Shown here one piece after another: positions 8,937 through 15,368 of a stretch of 27,594 bases of DNA; position 1 is the stretch's first letter; the number at the start of each line of letters is the position of its first letter. The notes under the pieces were generated by a model. That model did not search any database, was not told where the DNA came from, and saw only the letters and a list, made by a program, of their open reading frames with translations. Position numbers and translations under genes: made by a program. This DNA is from UBA1227 sp964539045 (lineage in GTDB: Bacteria > Bacillota > Clostridia > Oscillospirales > Acutalibacteraceae), in contig CAZIHW010000142.1 of the NCBI GenBank assembly GCA_964539045.1, forward strand, positions 1 to 27,594, given 5' to 3'.

Positions 8937-8951
8937 ATTTTAGATAAAATG

Positions 8952-8979
8952 TTAATTTGTTCATAATTTGTTCACAATT
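8952..8979 (+). promoter_or_regulatory. 28-bp conserved upstream element, copy 2
   Basis: Second copy of the block at 5607-5634, differing at one base. The 11-bp tandem halves here are TTTGTTCATAA and TTTGTTCACAA. A perfect TATAAT at 9004-9009 lies downstream and could be the -10, but no -35 is at ideal spacing. The distance to the start codon (about 54 nt) is shorter than in copy 1 because the 5' leader lacks the hairpin. Confidence 0.6.
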
Positions 8980-9032
8980 GTGTTATATATTTTTATTGTA
9001 ATCTATAATATTTGAAAACGGGGGAATTTACG

Positions 9033-10631
9033 ATGCATAAGTTGGCAACAAAGATTATTGCCGTTGTACTTGTCCTTACAATGGCTATCAGTGGTCTCGT
9101 TATCAACACTTCTGCTTATTCTCTTATCGCAGGTGTTGTTGACGTTATTCACATTCTTACGGACATGAAAGTAACAGACGGTCCTATCTTGGCTGATATC
9201 ACAACCAAGTTGACAAAGGCGGGCGTAAGCAAGTTCATAGATACAATTAAGGTTCTTGCAAAATCCGGAATCGAGATAGACGATCTTGTTGATGCTATCC
9301 ACAAGATTACAGATTCTAAGGTAACAGATGCTCCTGACTTTGTTGGTATAGCTAAGGCTATCATAAGCGCAGCAAAGAATCCGGGAATAATAGATCTGGA
9401 TGAACTCGTTGATTTCTTAAAGGTTATCGCTGATTTACCTCTTGATTCAGATGCTCTTAAGACCTTTATCGCTAAGATAGTTGGAAATGCTAACATCGGC
9501 GGTGATGTTGATCTCGGTGCTTTCAAGAAGGTTATCGCAGTTATCGTTGATTTAATAAAGGGTGCTGGTTTGCCTGAATTGCCGGACACTTCAATCCCTG
9601 ATATTGATTTAGGCGATATAGACTTAGGTAACGTTGATCTTAAGGCATTCATTGATCTTATCAACGGACTCATGAAAAAGGATATAAAACTTCCTGAACT
9701 CAAGGATCTTATCGTTGCTATAGCTCCTGATTTTGACTTTGGTTCATTCGACCTTGACGGTCTCCTTGCTAAGATCAAGGGCGGCGACTTAGATCTTCCT
9801 ACACTTAAGGATTTCTTCGATAAGATCGGTCTTCCGAAGTTTGACAACGATACAATTAAGGCTATCCTTAAGTTGATACTCGGTGGTATAAAGATTGAAC
9901 TTCCTGATGTAGGCGTTCCTTCAATTCCGGGTGGTTCAGATGTTGTAAAGCCTGACAAGACTCTTGAAGCTCTCCTTGACCTCCTTAACGGTCTTAAGGA
10001 TAAGGACATAACTCTTCCTGAGCTTAAGGATCTTATCATCGCAATTAACCCTGATTTTGACTTTGGTTCATTTGACCTTGAAGGTTTCCTTGCTAAGATT
10101 AAGGGTGGAGATTTAGATCTTCCTACACTTAAGGACTTCTTTGACAAGATTGGTCTTGACTTAGACCCAAGTGTTATCGTAGCTATCATAGGTCTTATCT
10201 TCGGTGACGGTGAGATTAAACTTCCTGATCTCGAAGAGGCTTTAGGTAAGCTTCCTAACATCGACATAAAAGATCCTATCCAGTGGATAAAAGATTTGCT
10301 TGACAAGATAGCAAAGGATCCTGCTGATCCTTCTGATCCTAAAGATCCTGCAGATCCAGCAGATCCAAAAGATCCGGCAGACCCGGCTGATCCTTCAACA
10401 ATAGTTGATCCTCAGATCCCTGCTGATCCTCAGGTTCAGGAAACACTCCAGGATGTTGACACAGTTACAGATCTTGTTACAGTTGGCGATGACACACCTC
10501 AGGCTACTATAGACGATAATGATTTCGCTGTAGCAAACACAGGTGATTCAACAGGCGTAGCTGCTACTGTTACTCTCGCTCTCATCGCAGGAGCTGCATA
10601 TGTAACAGCTCTCAAGAAGAAGGAAGACTAA
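9033..10631 (+). CDS. Secreted Leu/Asp/Lys-repeat surface protein
   Basis: 532 aa from ATG 9033, which has GGGGGAA 8 nt upstream; a TTG at 9012 is less likely. The signal peptide (HKLATKII, then a hydrophobic core) ends near TSAYS. The body is made of amphipathic helical units rich in D, L, I and K with almost no aromatics and no recognisable catalytic motif. Two 108-residue units (starting about 203 and 311) are near-identical, including LPELKDL, PDFDFGSFDL, AKIKGGDLDLPTLKDFFDKI. Residues ~429-470 are a DP-rich spacer (PADP, PKDP repeats) of the kind that spans a cell wall. The end repeats the module of the previous protein: ETLQDV, V500-A-N-T-G-D505, hydrophobic stretch, KKKED. Leu is mostly CTT and Lys AAG, which suggests high expression. 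Likely a structural or adhesive wall protein; function unknown. Confidence 0.82.
   Translation: MHKLATKIIAVVLVLTMAISGLVINTSAYSLIAGVVDVIHILTDMKVTDGPILADITTKLTKAGVSKFIDTIKVLAKSGIEIDDLVDAIHKITDSKVTDAPDFVGIAKAIISAAKNPGIIDLDELVDFLKVIADLPLDSDALKTFIAKIVGNANIGGDVDLGAFKKVIAVIVDLIKGAGLPELPDTSIPDIDLGDIDLGNVDLKAFIDLINGLMKKDIKLPELKDLIVAIAPDFDFGSFDLDGLLAKIKGGDLDLPTLKDFFDKIGLPKFDNDTIKAILKLILGGIKIELPDVGVPSIPGGSDVVKPDKTLEALLDLLNGLKDKDITLPELKDLIIAINPDFDFGSFDLEGFLAKIKGGDLDLPTLKDFFDKIGLDLDPSVIVAIIGLIFGDGEIKLPDLEEALGKLPNIDIKDPIQWIKDLLDKIAKDPADPSDPKDPADPADPKDPADPADPSTIVDPQIPADPQVQETLQDVDTVTDLVTVGDDTPQATIDDNDFAVANTGDSTGVAATVTLALIAGAAYVTALKKKED
9690..10157 (+). repeat. Tandem 324-bp coding repeat (two copies)
   Basis: The best-conserved cores are 9690-9834 and 10014-10157, offset exactly 324 bp (108 codons). 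The protein repeats are nearly identical, while many third bases differ. This suggests an old duplication under protein-level selection rather than a recent copying event. Flanking parts of the unit (DLINGL / DLLNGL) also align at the same offset. Confidence 0.85.
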
Positions 10632-10655
10632 TTCCTGATTTGATGAATTAAAATG

Positions 10656-10686
10656 AAGTGGCGAGGCCAAAGGCGCGGCACTTTTG
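10656..10686 (+). terminator. Imperfect terminator hairpin 1 after the repeat protein
   Basis: AAGTG (10656-10660) pairs with CACTT (10679-10683) around a GC-rich, mismatched inner stem (GCC/GGC with an AAA loop), followed by TT-G-TTT. Confidence 0.6.
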
Positions 10687-10711
10687 TTTAGCCTGGGGGC
10701 GCGAATTTGAA

Positions 10712-10735
10712 CCCGCCTAAAACGGCGGTCTTTTG
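10712..10735 (+). terminator. Terminator hairpin 2 after the repeat protein
   Basis: CCGCC (10713-10717) pairs with GGCGG (10724-10728) across a 6-nt loop and is followed by TCTTTT. It lies right at the 3' end of the convergent minus-strand operon, so it guards against read-through from the plus strand. Confidence 0.65.
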
Positions 10736-10737
10736 TG

Positions 10738-11166
10738 CTATTCAGATAAGATATAAAGAACTGCAAGTATTAACAGTATATCAGCATTCTCATTCATAAG
10801 AAGAATTATCAAGGCTATCAGGAGGAACTCTTCGCTCGAGGAATCGTCACTGATCAAGTTTTCAAATCTCGAAAAGAGATTTTGTTTCCTTAATGCATTA
10901 TTTTTATTTTTGGGGTTCTCTTGCGAATTTCTTTGTGCATCTTCTCGCGAATTTCCCTGCGGTTTCCCTCGTGAGTTTCCATGTGAGTTTCCGCGCGAGT
11001 TCCCACGTGAATTTCCGCGCGAATTTCCACGCGAATCTTCCTGAGGATTTTCCCGTGGCTTTTCACTCTCTGTGATAGCCAATGCTTGACGCTGCATTTC
11101 CCTGACCCTGCGTATGGCATCTTCTTGCATACTTTGCATTTCACTGTAAGAATAATCAAGAGCCAT
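10738..11166 (-). CDS. Small protein with RGNS repeats and hydrophobic tail, unknown function
   Basis: 142 aa. The ATG at 11166 has GAGGTGAT upstream. Residues 1-35 are helical with many Arg/Gln (MQEDAIRRVREMQRQ). Residues ~42-74 are a low-complexity run of RGNS/HGNS tetrapeptides. Residues 113-140 are very hydrophobic (EEFLLIALIILLMN, ILLILAVLYILSE), probably one or two membrane-associated helices. It is the third gene of a minus-strand trio, 11 nt after the previous stop. Similar hydrophobic tails occur in hypothetical clostridial proteins, but no function is known to me. The gene is accepted as real because of its ribosome site, operon spacing and conserved-looking ends. Confidence 0.7.
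   Translation of the reverse strand: MALDYSYSEMQSMQEDAIRRVREMQRQALAITESEKPRENPQEDSRGNSRGNSRGNSRGNSHGNSRGKPQGNSREDAQRNSQENPKNKNNALRKQNLFSRFENLISDDSSSEEFLLIALIILLMNENADILLILAVLYILSE
10946..11041 (-). repeat. Array of eight 12-bp repeats encoding RGNS tetrapeptides
   Basis: Eight consecutive 12-bp units of approximate plus-strand form CGYGARTTTCCR. The period is a multiple of three, so copy changes would lengthen or shorten the RGNS run without a frameshift. Confidence 0.85.
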
Positions 11167-11177
11167 ACATTATCACC

Positions 11178-11528
11178 TCAAAATTGGAGTAATCCGGATT
11201 CTTTCAGTACCGGTAACATATCAAACAGATGCATCATCTTTATTGCTTCATCAGCTTTTTCCTGCCTTTTATCTGACAGAAGAGGCTTTAATGATTGTAT
11301 GAAGTTCTCTTTTGGATCTTCTCCGGCACCTTCTTTTAGTATACCTATGATTTTAGTTACTCTTTTAACCATATCCGGATCAATAGGCAACTGAGATACA
11401 TTGTTTTGTTGTGGTTTTTGTTGTGGTTTTTCTTCTGTACTTTCTCCGAACAAATCAGTAGCGAGACTTTTGAGTTTTCCTATGTCATCATCAGAAAGGC
11501 TCCCTATGATTTTGCTGATATCATCCAT
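11178..11528 (-). CDS. Small cytoplasmic helical protein, unknown function
   Basis: 116 aa, second gene of the trio. The ATG at 11528 follows AAGGAA and starts 4 nt after the upstream gene's stop. Residues 1-28 (DDISKIIGSLSDDDIGKLKS) are helical, then there is a KPQQKPQQNN linker. A second helical part contains SLKPLLSDKRQEKADEAIKM and ends LPVLKESGLLQF. That end pattern (LKP-LS-RQ--DEAI--...LPLLKESG) recurs in hypothetical proteins of Clostridia, from memory. No signal peptide, membrane segment or catalytic motif is seen. Confidence 0.7.
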   Translation of the reverse strand: MDDISKIIGSLSDDDIGKLKSLATDLFGESTEEKPQQKPQQNNVSQLPIDPDMVKRVTKIIGILKEGAGEDPKENFIQSLKPLLSDKRQEKADEAIKMMHLFDMLPVLKESGLLQF

Positions 11529-11532
11529 GGAA

Positions 11533-11748
11533 TCATTCCTTACCGTATTTGTTGAGCAGTGCTTTTGCTGTATCCGATTGCATTATTTTTTCCAAAGCCT
11601 TTTCATCGCTTAAGATATGTTCCAACTTTTTGAGCTTTTCCTCGCTTAATCCCGTATTTTCCGATGAAAGTCTTTTGTTAGAACTCAGTGTTTCACTTAT
11701 ACTTTTGGCTAAGTTGATTTTGTCATTATTTGAATTATTGTTTTTCAT
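11533..11748 (-). CDS. Small charged helical protein, first gene of the trio, unknown function
   Basis: 71 aa. The Asn/Ser-rich N-terminus is followed by a helix-forming C-terminal half (EKLKKLEHILSDEKALEKIM, AKALLNKYG). AAGGAG lies ~11 nt before the ATG at 11748. Another ATG closer to AAGGAG is out of frame and opens only a nine-codon frame. The upstream spacer is shared with the divergent tRNA gene. There is no recognised family. Tight spacing to 11528 (4 nt) and 11166 (11 nt) makes a single operon very likely. Confidence 0.65.
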   Translation of the reverse strand: MKNNNSNNDKINLAKSISETLSSNKRLSSENTGLSEEKLKKLEHILSDEKALEKIMQSDTAKALLNKYGKE

Positions 11749-11786
11749 TGATTTTACTCATCTCCTTATATATAATATTTATGTTC

Positions 11787-11805
11787 GGTTGTGGATATTA
11801 CAACC
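11787..11805. promoter_or_regulatory. Inverted repeat between the trio operon and tRNA-Arg
   Basis: GGTTGT and ACAACC arms with a 7-nt spacer, midway in the 66-nt divergent spacer. Possible operator; only symmetry and position support it. Confidence 0.3.
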
Positions 11806-11814
11806 AATTAATAT

Positions 11815-11891
11815 GCGCCCGTAGCTCAGTTGGATAGAGCGTCAGACTCCGACTCTGAAGGCCGTGCGTTCAAATCGCATCGGGCGTGCCA
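11815..11891 (+). tRNA. tRNA-Arg (anticodon CCG)
   Basis: Full cloverleaf with encoded CCA. The acceptor GCGCCCG pairs with CGGGCGT (one G.U). The D arm is GCTC/GAGC, the anticodon stem TCAGA/TCTGA with loop CTCCGAC gives CCG, and the T stem is GTGCG/CGCAT with loop TTCAAAT. It reads the CGG arginine codon. Discriminator base G. Confidence 0.97.
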
Positions 11892-11990
11892 AATAATACC
11901 TCGACAAGAGTCGAATATTGTGATAGAATTTTATTTATAATAAAGATGAACGCAAATTGATTTATGGATTGTATTATTGGGGGAGTATTT

Positions 11991-12278
11991 ATGAAAAAGA
12001 CGATATCTCGTTTATTAACCTGCCTTATAGCCGTGCTTATGATGTTATCATTTTCCGCATGCAGCGCAGAAGATAATGTGTATATAGACTTCTTACTTAA
12101 TGGTTGGGACGGTATCTTCGAGCAGAAGGAAGATGTTGAACGAGTTTGGCCGGATCCAACTGTGAAGGTTCATAAGATTCGTGAAGACCATAAGGTAACC
12201 GGTGTAAACAATGTAGTTGATATGGGATCAAAGGGAAATGGCTACACTATCGCAGGTACCGACGGAGTAGAAGAATAA
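11991..12278 (+). CDS. Small putative lipoprotein
   Basis: 95 aa from ATG 11991, with GGGGGAG 5 nt upstream; the longer frame from 11964 lacks this. The N-terminus is a lipoprotein signal: KKTISR, hydrophobic core, then FSAC with C24 as the lipidation site (position -3 is F rather than the usual L, so slightly off consensus). The mature part is only ~70 residues, mixed charge, with GKGNGYTIAGTDG-like glycine turns near the end (SKGNGYTIAGTDGVEE). No family is recognised. A strong terminator follows. Monocistronic; function unknown. Confidence 0.7.
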   Translation: MKKTISRLLTCLIAVLMMLSFSACSAEDNVYIDFLLNGWDGIFEQKEDVERVWPDPTVKVHKIREDHKVTGVNNVVDMGSKGNGYTIAGTDGVEE

Positions 12279-12279
12279 T

Positions 12280-12321
12280 ACAGAGCAGATTATACATTGT
12301 AGAATATACAGTGTAGAGTAA
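12280..12321. repeat. Three degenerate 14-bp tandem repeats
   Basis: Units start at 12280, 12294 and 12308 with approximate form ACANNGNAGANTAT; neighbours match at 10-11 of 14 positions. They lie directly after the lipoprotein stop and before its terminator. Confidence 0.5.
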
Positions 12322-12334
12322 TAAGGTAAAAGAT

Positions 12335-12368
12335 AAGAGCATTGATACATGTGTATCAATGCTCTTTT
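12335..12368. terminator. Strong hairpin terminator between convergent genes
   Basis: A perfect 14-bp stem (12335-12348 AAGAGCATTGATAC with 12353-12366), a 4-nt loop and a T run. It ends the plus-strand lipoprotein gene, and its near-symmetry could also serve the convergent DUF1015 gene. Confidence 0.85.
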
Positions 12369-12427
12369 GTTATGTTTCTCTTATTTTTGTTTATCAATTA
12401 ATCATTTGCTTATAACGATTCGCGCCG

Positions 12428-13675
12428 TCAGGATAATTTGTGGATGAACAGTCCTGAGAGAAGTTTCGGTTCAAACCAGGTTGATTTTGGTGGCATAAGG
12501 GCACCGGCATCCGCAATTTTTAAGAGCTCGTCAAGTGAGGTTGGGTACATTGCGAAAGCGAGCTTCATATCCTCGTGAGCCCTTTTCTCTAATTCTTCGA
12601 GGCCTCTGATACCACCCACAAAATCTATTCTCTTATCTGTTCTCGGATCTTCTATGCCGAGTACCGGGGCGATGAGGTTATCTTGAAGAATTGATACGTC
12701 AAGTGACTTCACCGGGTCATTTTCATCAAATGTGCCGGGCTTTGCGGTTAGCTTGTACCAGGTGTTATCTACATACATACCGAATGTGTGACGCGCTTCG
12801 GGTGAATAGGGCTCTTCCTTCGGAACTGTCTCTATAACAAATTTTTCGTTTACTTTTTTGAGGAATTCTTCCTTGGTCATTCCGTTTAAATCGGCGATGA
12901 CCCTGTTATAGTCGAGAATCTCGAGCTCGTCTTTAGGAAATACAACAGCGAGGAAGAAGTTGAACTCTTCTTCTCCTGTGTAGTCCGGGTTCAATTCACG
13001 TCTCTTCAATCCTACCTTCACGGCAGAGGCGCAACGGTGATGTCCGTCTGCAATGTAGAGCGCATCGACGTCTTCAAACATCTTCTGAAGATTTGCAACA
13101 ATCGGATCTTCGTTTATAACCCAAATTTTGTTGTGTACATCTCCCTCTGATACGAAATCATATACAGGTATGTGCGTTTCTTTGAAGCTTTCTATAACTT
13201 CATTTATGCGCTCGTCTCCCCTGTAGGTAAGGAAGATAGGACCGGTGTTGGCATTGCAAGTGTCAACATGTCTTATACGGTCAGCCTCCTTGTCGGCTCT
13301 TGTAAGTTCATGTTTTTTGATTTTGTTGTCGATATATTCATCGATAGAGGCACAACCTACGAGACCTGTCTGGGAGCGACCGTTCCATATCTGTGTGTAT
13401 ATATAGAAACATGGCTTGTCATCCTGTCTGCAAATCTCGTCATTTTCAAGGCTTGCGAGATTTGATGCTGCTGTTTCATAAACCTTTTTATCATATATAT
13501 CCGTACCAAGAGGCAAATCTATTTCTGCTTTATCCACATGAAGGAATGAATAGGGGTTGTCCTTTACCTTTTCCCGGGCCTCATCTGATGTCATAACATC
13601 ATAGGGCAGGGCCGCAACGAGATGTGCATAGGGCGGAGTAGGTCTTACGGCTTTAAACGGTTTGAATACTGACAT
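12428..13675 (-). CDS. DUF1015 family protein (ParB-like; possible free-serine kinase)
   Basis: 415 aa, the usual DUF1015 length. The ATG at 13675 has AAAGGTGGT upstream. Family hallmarks are the N-terminal FKAVRPTPPYAHLVAALPYDV, HELTRADKEADRIRH (about residue 122 on), YIADGHHRCASA (about 207 on), and the C-terminal FVGGIRGLEELEKRA. Family knowledge: DUF1015 is related to the ParB/sulfiredoxin fold, and an archaeal relative has been characterised as an ADP-dependent free serine kinase (SerK). In many Clostridia the gene sits with serA/serC. Here it follows sporulation genes, so the serine-kinase role is only a suggestion. It may be the last gene of the yqfC-ylbJ operon, but an 88-nt repeat-bearing gap could hold its own promoter. 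Confidence 0.85.
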   Translation of the reverse strand: MSVFKPFKAVRPTPPYAHLVAALPYDVMTSDEAREKVKDNPYSFLHVDKAEIDLPLGTDIYDKKVYETAASNLASLENDEICRQDDKPCFYIYTQIWNGRSQTGLVGCASIDEYIDNKIKKHELTRADKEADRIRHVDTCNANTGPIFLTYRGDERINEVIESFKETHIPVYDFVSEGDVHNKIWVINEDPIVANLQKMFEDVDALYIADGHHRCASAVKVGLKRRELNPDYTGEEEFNFFLAVVFPKDELEILDYNRVIADLNGMTKEEFLKKVNEKFVIETVPKEEPYSPEARHTFGMYVDNTWYKLTAKPGTFDENDPVKSLDVSILQDNLIAPVLGIEDPRTDKRIDFVGGIRGLEELEKRAHEDMKLAFAMYPTSLDELLKIADAGALMPPKSTWFEPKLLSGLFIHKLS

Positions 13676-13704
13676 GGGTTACCACCTTTGCTTGGCTTTT
13701 TTGC

Positions 13705-13764
13705 ATTATAGTTAACTTTATAGTTAGATTTATAGTTATCTTTATATTTGGCTTTATAGAAATT
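13705..13764. repeat. Five degenerate 12-bp repeats upstream of the DUF1015 gene
   Basis: On the plus strand units read TTTATAGTTAGA, TTTATAGTTATC, TTTATATTTGGC and similar, at exact 12-bp steps from 13705. The array fills most of the spacer between the cysteine-rich protein's stop and the DUF1015 start. Confidence 0.6.
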
Positions 13765-13979
13765 TAAATAGAAAAATCGTCTTCTGAGTAGTCTTTAAAA
13801 ATGCGTGATTTTGGTTTGGGTTTTCTTAAAAGTGGATCATACTTGAAGGAGGCACAAGATGAATTCGGCATCATGATTCCTTTCTTTACACAGAGAATCA
13901 TTTTGTCATCAGGGGACAATCTGCCATGCCTGCAATATTCACAAGCCGGAGTTTTTGTAAAGTTAAATAATTTTTTCAT
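13764..13979 (-). CDS. Small four-cysteine protein next to ylbJ
   Basis: 71 aa with a perfect AAGGAGGT site 6 nt before ATG 13979. Cysteines C13-x2-C16, C30 and C42 fit a small zinc- or metal-binding knuckle: CEYCRHGR, then ILCVKKG, then SSCASFKYDPLLRKP. The tail is basic then acidic (RIFKDYSEDDFSI). Similar short CxxC proteins ending in a YDPL-R-P motif are found beside ylbJ in other Clostridia as far as I recall, but no function is assigned. It lies 28 nt after ylbJ, so it is likely co-transcribed. No signal peptide. Confidence 0.75.
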   Translation of the reverse strand: MKKLFNFTKTPACEYCRHGRLSPDDKMILCVKKGIMMPNSSCASFKYDPLLRKPKPKSRIFKDYSEDDFSI

Positions 13980-14007
13980 ACTTTACCTCCTTATCACAGA
14001 CAAAATT

Positions 14008-15090
14008 TTAACATAACTCCCGGGGTATATCAAGGTCAAATATAAGCAGCATGGACATCAGAATTACTGAAACACATGCGAAAAATGACATTGAAACGTC
14101 TATGTTCAATGCCGAAGACATATTTGAAAAAACCTGATAGTTTTCCGGAAACAAAAATAATGCCGTGCGACAGAAAAGAAATGACAGACAGGCGCAACAA
14201 AGACGCGAAATTAAGAACTTAAAATAGGAAAGTCCGGTTGCCCGTAAGCAATCCTGTATTTGTGCATGAACGCAAAATCCGCAAAAGGAGAGAGCAGCCG
14301 AAAGCAGAGGTAACTTGTGCAATGTAGCTGTTTTTGCAAGGGAAATTATATATGAGCCTTTTGTAATCTCCGACAATATTGCCAGCGCATTTGAGATATA
14401 TGAATTCGAAATAAAGAGTTCAAGCCCTGATGTAAAGGCCGCGAATATTACAACAAATGCACATATGTTAATCATGGAATCAGTGCCTTTGTTTACAGAT
14501 TTGCACAGTGCTTCACCAATCGGGTTATCCGCAGTGTTTTCTGATTTATCCTGTGAGTTTTTCAGTCTTCGGCATAAGGCAATACCGAAGAAAAGAGAAG
14601 AGAATATCATGGACAGGTATATGAGAAGTCCGGCTTTAACATTGCCCAGCATGGCATAGCCGACAGTGCCCATTACAAAAGCGGGCCCTGCATTGATAGT
14701 GAACATGCACATGTATTGAGCTTGTTTTTGTGATATGAGTCCGTTTTTGTACATATGAGTTGTCATCTTGGGACCTACCGGAAATCCGCCTATGAGGCCC
14801 ATTATTATAGCACTACCTGCAACGCCGGGAAGATTGAAAATGGATCTGGTTACCGGTGCGAGGAACTTTCCAAGTGATACTGCCAACCCCGATTCGGTTA
14901 TAAAAGCGGAAAGTACGAGAAACGGAAAGAGTGAGGGAATAACACTTTTCGCACAAAGAGATAAGGCATCCTGTACAGCGGATGATGTGGTATCAGGTCT
15001 TGTGACAAGCAATACTGCAAGTCCGGTGGCAAGGGCAAACAAAAGAGCTCGGCGCAGTATTTTGAGATTTTTTTCAGTGCTTTTTCTCAT
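14008..15090 (-). CDS. ylbJ: Sporulation integral membrane protein YlbJ
   Basis: 360 aa polytopic protein with about eight hydrophobic segments and the Gate (nucleoside-transporter gate) type repeats. Typical YlbJ stretches are KSVIPSLFPFLVLSAF, GLIGGFPVGPKM and FTINAGPAFVMG. In Bacillus subtilis ylbJ is a sigma-E gene needed for resistant spores; the transported substrate is unknown. The ATG at 15090 overlaps the end of yqfC by 17 nt, with GAGG upstream, which implies coupling. Somewhat shorter than the Bacillus protein (~400 aa). Its presence supports a sporulating host. Confidence 0.9.
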   Translation of the reverse strand: MRKSTEKNLKILRRALLFALATGLAVLLVTRPDTTSSAVQDALSLCAKSVIPSLFPFLVLSAFITESGLAVSLGKFLAPVTRSIFNLPGVAGSAIIMGLIGGFPVGPKMTTHMYKNGLISQKQAQYMCMFTINAGPAFVMGTVGYAMLGNVKAGLLIYLSMIFSSLFFGIALCRRLKNSQDKSENTADNPIGEALCKSVNKGTDSMINICAFVVIFAAFTSGLELFISNSYISNALAILSEITKGSYIISLAKTATLHKLPLLSAALSFCGFCVHAQIQDCLRATGLSYFKFLISRLCCACLSFLFCRTALFLFPENYQVFSNMSSALNIDVSMSFFACVSVILMSMLLIFDLDIPRELC

Positions 15091-15310
15091 TTACATTAGC
15101 CTCGCTCTTTTGTTCAAACTCAATGCTCTCGATGCTGCCGTCAATATACATCTCTCCGTTTGTGTACGAGAGCATTGAGATGTTCTCGCCGCTGACCTTA
15201 AGCGTGAAACCGCCTATGTCAAGAGTTATGGAATTGTCCGAGTAGGCGAGAATGCCCTTGCATCCGCTCACATACAGTTCATTTTTTGAATTCATTTCAA
15301 GACTGAACAT
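15074..15310 (-). CDS. yqfC: YabP/YqfC-family sporulation protein
   Basis: 78 aa from ATG 15310, chosen because AGAGGTGAGG lies just upstream; the longer frame to 15403 would cross the promoter. The core (NELYVSGCKGILAYSDNSI, FTLKVSGENISML, IDGSIESIEFE) is the YabP/YqfC beta-rich domain, with the charged N-terminus of longer relatives missing. YqfC is a mother-cell sporulation protein that works with YqfD. Unusually, it points away from yqfD and instead heads ylbJ. A sigma-E-like promoter is at the expected distance. Confidence 0.88.
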   Translation of the reverse strand: MFSLEMNSKNELYVSGCKGILAYSDNSITLDIGGFTLKVSGENISMLSYTNGEMYIDGSIESIEFEQKSEANVNEKKH

Positions 15311-15327
15311 TGCCTCACCTCTATCAT

Positions 15328-15356
15328 AATGTATGAGAAAAATTAATATATTATTC
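15328..15356 (-). promoter_or_regulatory. Predicted sigma-E promoter of the yqfC-ylbJ operon
   Basis: On the minus strand GAATAAT, a 14-nt spacer and CATACATT match the sigma-E consensus (KMATATT, 14-15 nt, CATACANT) at all but one position. The -10 box lies 17 nt before the yqfC start codon, leaving a short leader that contains its ribosome site. It fits the known sigma-E control of both genes in Bacillus. Confidence 0.75.
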
Positions 15357-15368
15357 TGGGTGATTGCA

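Noticed and set aside
9149..10306. 385-codon minus-strand frame opposite the repeat protein
   Set aside because: Ser/Arg/Pro-rich low-complexity antisense of a biased repeat gene, without a ribosome site; the plus-strand gene has a signal peptide and sorting tail.
10946..11041. Possible CRISPR-like array
   Set aside because: Units are 12 bp with no spacers, in frame, and encode RGNS tetrapeptides within a gene.
11901..11914. TCGAC/GTCGA hairpin after tRNA-Arg as a terminator
   Set aside because: Only 5 bp with no T run; too weak to call.
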